Source of the DNA: JAFGXT01 sp963677165
GTDB lineage: Bacteria; Verrucomicrobiota; Lentisphaeria; Victivallales; SZUA-371
DNA length: 64,000 bases
NCBI GenBank assembly: GCA_963677165.2
Contig: CAXXSX010000001.1
Coordinates: 744,001-808,000, forward strand
Direction: 5' to 3'
Shown: positions 18,612 to 25,739 of the stretch, one piece after another
Position numbering within the stretch: the first letter of the stretch is position 1
Layout of the letters: each line of letters opens with the position of its first letter
Translations under genes and position numbers: made by a program
Notes under the pieces: generated by a model
Database searches by the model: none
Seen by the model: the letters and a program-made list of their open reading frames with translations, nothing else
What the model was told of the DNA's origin: nothing

Positions 18612-20561
18612 TTAGCCAGCGCAATTGAGCCTGCCGCCGGCAAGTACTATTTTGATGTCTTCTTCTGACATTTTATGGGTCAGCTCGATATCAAGACTGC
18701 TGCCGTCTGATTTTGTGACTTTGGCTATCAAATTTTGACCTACAGCCAGATTTCTGGCGTCTGGAATAGTAATCGTGTCTTCCTGGTCAATCTTGTCGTA
18801 ATCCGCCTGACTGACGAAAAGTAGCGGCAGAATCCCGAAATTGATCAGGTTAGCGGAATGGATACGTTCGATGGCGAAAGCAATAACCGCTTTGACGCCA
18901 AGATACATTGGACAGATTGCCGCGTGTTCGCGGGAAGAACCCTGTCCATAGCTGTCGCGACCTACAATGACTCCGTGCTTTCCTGCGTCACGTACTGCTG
19001 CTGCGCGTTCTGCAAAAGACGGCTTGCCGTCTTCTGTGAAACATTCAAAGACAACTTGTGAATATGCAGGAATGTTACTTCTGAGTTTTAAATGGATACC
19101 AGCCGGCATAATATGGTCGGTTGTGATCTTGTCTTCAACTTTGATAACAACTTTGCCATCTATCGTATCGGGAAGTGGATCATTTTCCGGTGGATTTCCA
19201 ATGGTCGGTTTACGGATAATTTCAATTTTGCTGCCATCGGCAGGAGGAGGAATGATCATGTCGTCGTTGATTAAAAACTCATCAACATTTTCCGGTACGG
19301 GACAACTGAAGCTAAGCTCGCGCGGATCAGTGATTACTCCTTTGAGAGCTGCGGCGCAGGCTACTTCCGGGCTGACCAGATAGGCCATATCGCCCTTGGT
19401 TCCGGTTCTTCCCGCGAAGTTACGGTTAAAAGTTCTCAGGGTAACCGTATCATTTGCCGGGCTCTGGCCCTGTCCTATACAGGCACCGCAACCAGCTTCA
19501 AGAATTCTGGCTCCGGCTGCGATAATATCCGCCAGGGCACCGTTGCGGGAGATCATTTCGAGCACCTGTTTGCTGCCGGGAGCGATCGCGAATGTTACAT
19601 TGTCGCTTACTCTTTTTCCCTTCAACATTTCGGCTACCAGAGTCAGGTCTCGCAGTGAACTGTTTGTACAGGAACCAATAATTACCTGGTCGACTTTTTT
19701 GCCGGCAAGGTCTTTGATTGTACTGATATTGTCGGGACTTGACGGACAGGCGGCCATCGGCTGAACTTCGCACAGGTCAATTTCAATTACGCGATCATAT
19801 TCAGCGTTATCATCAGCAACCATTTCCTGCCACAAGTCGGCACGGTTCTGTGCTTCAAGGAAAGCCTTGGTTTTTTCATCGGACGGGAATACTGAAGTGG
19901 TAACACCAAGTTCTGCTCCCATATTCGTAATAGTGGCGCGTTCCGGCACTGACAGAGTCGATACTCCAGACCCGAAATATTCAACAATACAGCCAACATT
20001 ACCTTTCGTTGAAAGAATATTCAATAAAGTAAGGATTACGTCTTTAGCTGCACACCATGGCTGTAGTGAACCGGTTAGTTTGACTCCGATAATTTTCGGA
20101 TAAGACATTCTGAACGGCACACCGGCCATTGCTAGAGCTACATCAAGGCCTCCTGCGCCGATAGCCATCATACCGATCCCGCCGTTCGTGGGGGTGTGCG
20201 AGTCAGAACCCAGCAGGGTCTTTCCCGGAATGCCGAAGCGTTCAAGATGAACCTGATGACATATCCCGTTACCTGGTCGTGAGAAATATACCCCTTTTGC
20301 GGCGGCTACAGTTTGAAGATACAAATGGTCGTTACGGTTTTCCGGACCATTTTGCATCATGTTATGATCCACATAAGATACCGACAATTCAGTTTTTACG
20401 CGATCAATTTTCATTGCTTCGAGTTCAAGATATGCCATTGTCCCAGTTGCGTCCTGAGTCAGAGTCTGGTCGATTCTGACTGCAACGGGTTCTCCCGGCT
20501 GTTTACTGCCGGAAACATAGTGGCGATCAATAATTTTCTGAACAACTGTTCCTTTAGCCAT
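18612..20561 (-). CDS. acn: Aconitate hydratase
   Basis: A 649-residue aconitase of the shorter bacterial type related to the mitochondrial enzyme; it interconverts citrate and isocitrate in the TCA cycle. Visible motifs are SYVDHNM, LLGSDSHTPTNGG, GSCTNSS (first cluster cysteine), and GCGACIGQG (the two further cysteines of the 4Fe-4S cluster). The C-terminal swivel domain has GRDSYGQGSSREHAA, with the catalytic serine/arginine region. ATG is preceded by AGGAATCAAC. The gene is flanked by a terminator at 18546-18578 and an upstream secreted-protein gene on the same strand. No other TCA enzyme is present in the window. Confidence 0.93.
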   Translation of the reverse strand: MAKGTVVQKIIDRHYVSGSKQPGEPVAVRIDQTLTQDATGTMAYLELEAMKIDRVKTELSVSYVDHNMMQNGPENRNDHLYLQTVAAAKGVYFSRPGNGICHQVHLERFGIPGKTLLGSDSHTPTNGGIGMMAIGAGGLDVALAMAGVPFRMSYPKIIGVKLTGSLQPWCAAKDVILTLLNILSTKGNVGCIVEYFGSGVSTLSVPERATITNMGAELGVTTSVFPSDEKTKAFLEAQNRADLWQEMVADDNAEYDRVIEIDLCEVQPMAACPSSPDNISTIKDLAGKKVDQVIIGSCTNSSLRDLTLVAEMLKGKRVSDNVTFAIAPGSKQVLEMISRNGALADIIAAGARILEAGCGACIGQGQSPANDTVTLRTFNRNFAGRTGTKGDMAYLVSPEVACAAALKGVITDPRELSFSCPVPENVDEFLINDDMIIPPPADGSKIEIIRKPTIGNPPENDPLPDTIDGKVVIKVEDKITTDHIMPAGIHLKLRSNIPAYSQVVFECFTEDGKPSFAERAAAVRDAGKHGVIVGRDSYGQGSSREHAAICPMYLGVKAVIAFAIERIHSANLINFGILPLLFVSQADYDKIDQEDTITIPDARNLAVGQNLIAKVTKSDGSSLDIELTHKMSEEDIKIVLAGGRLNCAG

Positions 20562-20631
20562 GTTGATTCCTGTATGATTTATATTGTTGTTATAGGCAAT
20601 TTAAAACCGACTGATTTGCCGCCGGTGTAAT

Positions 20632-21366
20632 TTAATAATTTCTCCACCAATGCTTGCCAACTCTGGCACCGGCATCATGCCAGTCGCGTTCGGCCAGCTT
20701 GTCCATTGGGCCATATACTTCCAGGTGATATGCGATAATTTTTCTTTTAGAAGAATTTTTTATGGTGATATCCACTTTTTTATCACCCAGGTTTTTTAAA
20801 TTATTATAATGTTGAGCAGATACATCAACTGTTTCACGTTCAAAGCTCGAAAGAACTTTCATAAGAGCTCCACGATCATTTGTACCATTTTTCGATCTGA
20901 ATTTGGCTTCTTTGGGATAATAGTTGAAAAGAATTTTCCGGTTGCCGTTATCATCTGCGGACAGCAAAATATAAGCAAAGAAGTAAGGCATTTTTATGCG
21001 TCGATACTTTTTGTTTTCACCAATACGTTGGATGCGGTATGATACTTCAAGCTCATAATTACGCCTTTTACGGCTTTTCCCTTTTTTCTCTTCCTTGACC
21101 TCAACCTTGGATATTGAAAGTTTATAATCAGAAAGATTTTCGAGATTTCCCTGAGAACCGTTAAAATCCGTTTTGTAATATCCTTTTATTTTTTTCAGCG
21201 GAATGGTAACGTTCTTTTTTTCTTTTTCGACAATAATGATGCCTTTTTCAATAGAAACAATGGTGACGTCTGAAATTGTTGATCCGTCATGCATTACAAC
21301 CGTTCCGGCGTTGACAAAAGTCGCAACGCACAAGAGCACGATTGAAGTAAGGATAGATTTTTTCAT
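20632..21366 (-). CDS. Secreted protein of unknown function
   Basis: A 244-residue protein with a Sec signal peptide (MKKSILTSIVLLCVATFVNA, probable cut after NA). The next 50 residues, VVMHDGSTISDVTIVSIEKG and a Lys-rich strand, resemble a small beta-barrel seen at the N-terminus of many secreted PVC proteins. The rest is basic and beta-rich, with the KKGKSRKRRNYELEVSYRI stretch, and ends near HLEVYGPMDKLAERDWHDAG. I do not recognise a family. ATG at 21366 is chosen because GAGGAAGG lies directly upstream and the signal peptide begins there; the frame stays open 80 codons further upstream but reads as non-coding. It precedes acn by 70 nt and may be cotranscribed with it. Confidence 0.75.
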   Translation of the reverse strand: MKKSILTSIVLLCVATFVNAGTVVMHDGSTISDVTIVSIEKGIIIVEKEKKNVTIPLKKIKGYYKTDFNGSQGNLENLSDYKLSISKVEVKEEKKGKSRKRRNYELEVSYRIQRIGENKKYRRIKMPYFFAYILLSADDNGNRKILFNYYPKEAKFRSKNGTNDRGALMKVLSSFERETVDVSAQHYNNLKNLGDKKVDITIKNSSKRKIIAYHLEVYGPMDKLAERDWHDAGARVGKHWWRNY

Positions 21367-21463
21367 TGCCTTCCTCGTATGATGTTGAACTTGCTTAATC
21401 GCTAATTTATCACGATAAACGCTTAAGCGCAATCTTTTATTGTCGTAATATTTCCGTGAAAAT

Positions 21464-21498
21464 AAAAAAAAGGAGCAGCTGTATGACAGTGCTCCTTT
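21464..21498 (-). terminator. Intrinsic terminator after the PVC small protein gene
   Basis: AAAGGAGCA (21469-21477) pairs with TGCTCCTTT (21490-21498), and an inner CTGT/ACAG stem closes a short ATG loop. The A run at 21464-21471 gives the T tail on the minus strand, about 20 nt past the stop. Confidence 0.8.
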
Positions 21499-21520
21499 GG
21501 AAACAAACCAAAAAAATAAA

Positions 21521-21673
21521 TTATTCGCTCTTAGTTTTGGGGAGTCCCATAACTTTATCGCCTTCTTTCCAGCGGCCTTCTTCAGACAGCTTGTCGATAC
21601 GTTCAAAACGTTTCAGTACATTTCTCTTTTTTCTGATTTTACCGCCGACGCGTAAACTCGGATGCTGTGACAT
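21521..21673 (-). CDS. Small basic protein of the PVC superphylum signature family
   Basis: A 50-residue protein beginning MSQHPSLRVGGKIRKKRNVL and ending GLPKTKSE, very rich in Lys and Arg. It matches my recollection of the small basic protein described as a signature of Planctomycetes, Verrucomicrobia, Chlamydiae and Lentisphaerae (TIGR04137-type), for which a nucleic-acid or ribosome-associated role has been suggested. The start is ATG with CAGGAG nine nt upstream, and a strong terminator follows the stop, so it is a monocistronic gene. No searches were run; family identity rests on length, the SLxVGGKIxKKRNVLKRFERI pattern and organism context. Confidence 0.85.
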   Translation of the reverse strand: MSQHPSLRVGGKIRKKRNVLKRFERIDKLSEEGRWKEGDKVMGLPKTKSE

Positions 21674-21852
21674 TATCATTCTCCTGTATTTTATATAAAA
21701 TTAAATTTCAAACACACACAAAGCTCTTAATATTGCTCTTGTAGTTGCCAGTGTCAAGCCGGATGAAGGAATATTTTGAAAATTTATGATTTTTGGTGTT
21801 TTTTATGTTTTTCCCGATTGCAAGATAGTTATTTTTTTATTCTTAAAGTCAA

Positions 21853-21880
21853 TTGAATATTACTTCAAATGTAGTATATT
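21853..21880 (+). promoter_or_regulatory. Candidate promoter for the sugar ABC transporter operon
   Basis: TTGAAT (21853-21858), a 16-nt spacer and TATATT (21875-21880). The same pair with the same spacing precedes the lipoprotein gene at 58000. It sits in the 355-nt region between the PVC small protein gene and the binding-protein gene, and the transcript would have a leader of about 140 nt. Confidence 0.45.
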
Positions 21881-21933
21881 GGAAAGTTTTATTTTTTACG
21901 CACTGGAGCAGTTTCAACTGTATTCCCCGGGGT

Positions 21934-21980
21934 AAAATTTCAAATGGTATAAATACAGATTGCCCATCTGTTGAAATTTT
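21934..21980 (+). promoter_or_regulatory. Structured leader upstream of the sugar ABC transporter
   Basis: AAAATTTCAA (21934-21943) is the exact reverse complement of TTGAAATTTT (21971-21980). Inside it, CAGAT (21956-21960) and ATCTG (21966-21970) form a second stem around TGCCC. The element lies 49 nt before the ATG of the binding-protein gene. A CCCCGGGG palindrome lies just upstream (21925-21932). It could be a leader hairpin or an operator; nothing else in 21674-22028 looks coding. Confidence 0.4.
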
Positions 21981-22028
21981 ATACTTATATAAATTTGTAA
22001 AACAAAAAAACGAGGAGAAGACAAGAAG

Positions 22029-23552
22029 ATGAAGTGGACAATGCTTTTAGTCTTCTGTGTTTTGGTAGGTATGAGCCTTACAGCATGGTTCATGATACCA
22101 GAATATCAGGAAAAAGGCAAAACCTCTCTGAAGTGGGTGACAGACCCGAATCCGCAACGTGACCCGCAGGTCGCGAACTTTAACAAACTCAATCCTGACT
22201 GTAAACTTGCTATTGACCCGGATAATTCCGGCGTGATGAAAGTTGTTGTTCAGTGCTCAGCCGGAATGGGGCCGGATCTGATTGACGGGATTAATGAAGA
22301 GACCATCCAGACTTATGTTGATGCCGGTATTCTTAAGGATGTTACGGAAGATGGTGTAAGATTGGGGTTTGGCGTAAATACTCTTCCTGAAAATGTTCGC
22401 TCGCTTGTTATGGCAAAGGTTCTTACGAAAGACGGTAAATACGTAGATCGTCAGTTCTGTTATCCATGTAATGTCTTCCATACTTTCCTCTTTTACAACA
22501 AAAACATTTTTGACAAGTACAAAATTCCATATCCCAAAGAAGATATGACTTGGGAAGAATATCTCAAGCTGGGACAGGAACTTACCAAATATTCAGAAGA
22601 TGATAAAATCATTCCTATGATTTTTGGAGCAGCCGGAACTACTGTTGAAGTTCTGGTCTGGGAGTTGGGCGGTAACTACTTCAATAAATGGGGAACTGTT
22701 TGTAATGTGGATTCAAAACCGTTTATTGATGCTTATGAGATGTATCATAACCTGCTTTACAAATACAATATTGAACCTTCTCCTGCAATTAAAGCCGGTG
22801 TAACTTCCCAGGGAGGTTGGGGCGGTGGTAACCAGACTTGGTTTGCAGAAGGCAAGCTGGCTATCCTCTGGGGAGCAAGATGGTCCCTTATTCAGTTGAG
22901 ACGCTTTATTTCCGAACAAAAAGAAAAGCGTGAAAATTGGATTAAGGCCAATCCGGATAAGGATGTATCTGAATGTCCGATTACAGTCCTTCGTATGGGC
23001 TGTGCTATGGTTCCCCGTTTTAAGGACGGCAAACGTTATACGACTTTTGGAGCCAGAAGTACCGGAGTAAATTCCCAAGGTAAAAATGTTGATAAATCGG
23101 TTAAGTTTCTCTCTTACCTGGCTGGTCCGGTATACAGTAAAATCCTCAATGAAGGAGCCGACAGTAAACCAGGCAATAAGAAATATCTTTCTCTCGAACA
23201 ATTTCGTAGTAAAGATTTTCCTGGTGAAGATGAAATTCATCAGATGTCTATTAAGTCGATTCCTTACGGACGTACTTACCGTCGCAGCCCATTTGTGACT
23301 ACTGCAGTTCTAAAGCGTGTAATGAAAAAGGTTTCAGATAAAATAATCTCTGATGAAAATATTACTCGAAAAGATATTGTTGAGGCCTTAAAAAAGGCAG
23401 CTGATGAACTGAATACTAAAATTGTTCGCAATATCAATCGTAACCAGAAGCTTCAGAAAATCTACAAGGCCGTGCTGAGTGAAGGTGCTGAACCAGTCAG
23501 ATATAAAAATTTGTTAAAAATTAAAAATACAAATAAGGAGAATAAAAAATGA
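22029..23552 (+). CDS. Sugar ABC transporter substrate-binding protein
   Basis: A 507-residue family 1-type extracellular solute-binding protein. The N-terminal hydrophobic helix (MLLVFCVLVGMSLTAWFM) is a signal peptide or membrane anchor; there is no lipobox cysteine. The body has features of carbohydrate-binding proteins: GMGPDLIDGINEETIQTYVDAG, KDVTEDG, FYNKNIFDKYKI, MTWEEYLKLGQ and GRTYRRSPF. It delivers an oligosaccharide or sugar to the permeases encoded directly downstream, and its stop overlaps the first permease ATG by ATGA. Sugar identity is unknown. The length is about 70-80 residues above the family norm because of C-terminal and mid-domain extensions. A promoter and a leader hairpin precede it. 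Confidence 0.88.
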   Translation: MKWTMLLVFCVLVGMSLTAWFMIPEYQEKGKTSLKWVTDPNPQRDPQVANFNKLNPDCKLAIDPDNSGVMKVVVQCSAGMGPDLIDGINEETIQTYVDAGILKDVTEDGVRLGFGVNTLPENVRSLVMAKVLTKDGKYVDRQFCYPCNVFHTFLFYNKNIFDKYKIPYPKEDMTWEEYLKLGQELTKYSEDDKIIPMIFGAAGTTVEVLVWELGGNYFNKWGTVCNVDSKPFIDAYEMYHNLLYKYNIEPSPAIKAGVTSQGGWGGGNQTWFAEGKLAILWGARWSLIQLRRFISEQKEKRENWIKANPDKDVSECPITVLRMGCAMVPRFKDGKRYTTFGARSTGVNSQGKNVDKSVKFLSYLAGPVYSKILNEGADSKPGNKKYLSLEQFRSKDFPGEDEIHQMSIKSIPYGRTYRRSPFVTTAVLKRVMKKVSDKIISDENITRKDIVEALKKAADELNTKIVRNINRNQKLQKIYKAVLSEGAEPVRYKNLLKIKNTNKENKK

Positions 23553-24667
23553 AGTTATGGGAAGGAGAACGCGAAAGAAAAAACCTTCTCGTGGCCATGG
23601 CATTTCTGATGCCCAACTTTCTTGGGTTTCTATGCTTTACAGCGGGTCCGGTTTTATTGAGTCTATTCATGAGTTTTACGAACTGGAGTTTGAAACCTGC
23701 GGTAGACCTTGAATGGGTTTGGTTCCGAAATTATATCGACCTGTTTAAAGATGGTGATTTCTGGTTTTATCTTTACAATACAATTTATTTTATGCTTGGT
23801 ATCCCGTTTAATGTAATGGGTAGTTTGCTGCTGGCTAATTATTTTGTTGACGACATGCTGATCAAGGAAAAAGTCAAACGGGTTAAGCTGGCTACTGTTC
23901 TTGGCGTTGTTGGTGTTGTCACCTGTGTCTGGCTGTTCGTTGCAGGCAGTAAGGATGCGGCTCTGTTGCTGACCATTATTTACGTCGGCGGTGTATGCGG
24001 TATTATGTTCGGAAGCAGTACTTACAGGACTATGTTCTATATTCCGAACTTTGCATCTGGTGTTGCAACAATTATCCTCTGGACCCAGATTTTTAATCCT
24101 TATCATGGTATGTGCAATAACATTCTTAAGGAAATTTATGATTTTCTGCATATTAGCGGATATATTCCAATGTGGCTGCAGAGTACCGACAACTTGCTGG
24201 CATTTCTTCCGCTTCCGGCCCATTTTAATAATGGTCACTGGGGATTGGGGGCTCGTGAAGGGATCATGATTATGGGATTCTGGATGGGAATCGGTGGTAA
24301 TAATATGATTCTTTATATTGCGTCTATTGCTAATATTCCTGAAAGTCTTTACGAAGCTGCTGATATTGATGGCGCCGGCGCCTTCCACAAATTCTGGCAT
24401 ATAACTGTTCCTTCGGTTGCCCCGACTACCTTCTTTATTTCCATTATGGCGGTGATTGGCGGTTTGCAGGGCGGTTTCGATATGGCAAAGATTATGACCG
24501 GTGGTGGTCCTGCCGGGATTACGACGACGTTGGCGTATTACATTTATACCGCCGGTTTTGACGAACTTCGACTTGGTTATGCTTCGTCCGTTGCCTGGGT
24601 TATGTTCATTATTATTTTCGGAATGACCCTGGTGAACTGGAAATACGGTAACCGCCAGACGGATTAA
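23549..24667 (+). CDS. Sugar ABC transporter permease (MalF/UgpA type)
   Basis: A 372-residue inner-membrane permease. It has an N-terminal helix typical of the family (FLMPNFLGFLCFTAGPVLLSLFMSF), extra hydrophobic segments between residues about 110 and 155 (VVGVVTCVWLFVAG and AALLLTIIYVGGVCGIMFG), and the ATPase-contact EAA loop YEAADIDGAGAFHKFWHITVP near 270. The two inserted segments make it longer than the usual 290-310 residues. It overlaps the binding-protein gene by 4 nt and is followed by the second permease after 25 nt. No ATPase is encoded in the operon, so a shared MsmX-like ATPase elsewhere is expected. Confidence 0.92.
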   Translation: MKLWEGERERKNLLVAMAFLMPNFLGFLCFTAGPVLLSLFMSFTNWSLKPAVDLEWVWFRNYIDLFKDGDFWFYLYNTIYFMLGIPFNVMGSLLLANYFVDDMLIKEKVKRVKLATVLGVVGVVTCVWLFVAGSKDAALLLTIIYVGGVCGIMFGSSTYRTMFYIPNFASGVATIILWTQIFNPYHGMCNNILKEIYDFLHISGYIPMWLQSTDNLLAFLPLPAHFNNGHWGLGAREGIMIMGFWMGIGGNNMILYIASIANIPESLYEAADIDGAGAFHKFWHITVPSVAPTTFFISIMAVIGGLQGGFDMAKIMTGGGPAGITTTLAYYIYTAGFDELRLGYASSVAWVMFIIIFGMTLVNWKYGNRQTD

Positions 24668-24692
24668 CATTTAGCTACAGGAATTTGGGATT

Positions 24693-25571
24693 ATGAATAA
24701 GACATGGAAACAGAGTGCGGAATGGCGAGCTTTTTTAGCCTTCCTTAAGTTTTTCTTTGCCACGGTGATGGCAGGTGTAATGTTCATACCGTTCATCTGG
24801 ATGGTGTGTACGGCTTTTAAACCTTCAAGTGAAGTTGAAAGTGTTCATTTCTGGCCGCAGCTTGCGAGACCGGAAAACTTTAAAATCGTATTGCGTATGT
24901 TGCCGGACCCGTTTACTCACCGCTTTTTGAACCTTCATCTCTGGAAGTGGATTTTCAACAGTATTTTCGTGGCCAGCTGGGTAACTGTTCTACAGGCTAC
25001 TACCTCCAGCCTTGCAGCATATGCGTTCAGCCGTATTGAGTGGAAAGGTCGCGATAAACTTTTCCTGCTTTACTTGGGAACTATGATGATTCCCGGACTA
25101 GTGCTTACTATTCCTCAGTTCCAGGTTATGGTAAAACTGAATCTGGTCGATACTTATAAAGGTTTGATCATTCCGATGGCGTTTTCCGCTTTTGGTACGT
25201 TTATGCTGCGGCAGTTTATGCTGGGTATTCCGCTCAGTTATAATGAGTCCGCTGAAATCGACGGAGCTAACCACCTTCAGATCTATCTGGATATTATTCT
25301 CCCGCTTACCAAACCGGGACTTATTACTCTGGCTATTTTTACCTTCCTGGGGAACTATCGTAACCTGATGTGGCCGTTGATCATGATCAAATCTCCGCAT
25401 CTGCGTACCGTCCCGATTGGTTTGCTGGCTTTCCAGGGGCAATATAGTTCGCAAACGGAACTACTTATGGCGTCGACGGTGATATGTATTATTCCGTTGA
25501 TTGTCATGTTTATCATCATGCAGAAAAAACTTGTCCGTGGTATTAACCTTAGCGGTGGTGTTAAGGAATAG
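24693..25571 (+). CDS. Sugar ABC transporter permease (MalG/UgpE type)
   Basis: A 292-residue inner-membrane permease with six predicted helices. It contains the family N-terminal segment VMFIPFIWMVCTAFKPSSEV and the EAA loop NESAEIDGANHLQIYLDIILP at about 180-200, then LTKPGLITLAIFTFLGNYRNLMWPL. It completes the heterodimeric membrane channel with the upstream permease. A hairpin terminator lies 30 nt downstream, ending the three-gene importer operon. Confidence 0.93.
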   Translation: MNKTWKQSAEWRAFLAFLKFFFATVMAGVMFIPFIWMVCTAFKPSSEVESVHFWPQLARPENFKIVLRMLPDPFTHRFLNLHLWKWIFNSIFVASWVTVLQATTSSLAAYAFSRIEWKGRDKLFLLYLGTMMIPGLVLTIPQFQVMVKLNLVDTYKGLIIPMAFSAFGTFMLRQFMLGIPLSYNESAEIDGANHLQIYLDIILPLTKPGLITLAIFTFLGNYRNLMWPLIMIKSPHLRTVPIGLLAFQGQYSSQTELLMASTVICIIPLIVMFIIMQKKLVRGINLSGGVKE

Positions 25572-25600
25572 TTCCCACAATGACATTTTGAGTGAAACTT

Positions 25601-25636
25601 ATGCGTCTGTCGTTTATTGGCAGACGCATTTTTTTT
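25601..25636 (+). terminator. Intrinsic terminator of the sugar importer operon
   Basis: ATGCGTCTG (25601-25609) pairs with CAGACGCAT (25621-25629), followed by a run of T residues to 25636. Confidence 0.85.
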
Positions 25637-25739
25637 AGTTTTTTTTCATTTTTAATTGAACATGGCCCTATTTTTGTTTGTCATAAATGTTGTATTCAGT
25701 TATGTTAACTAACCCATTAACCCGAACGGAAGAGGTATT

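Noticed and set aside
23663..24670. 335-codon open frame antisense to the first ABC permease gene
   Set aside because: It is fully antisense to a clear family member, has no family motif, and its His/Asn/Arg-rich composition is typical of a shadow frame.
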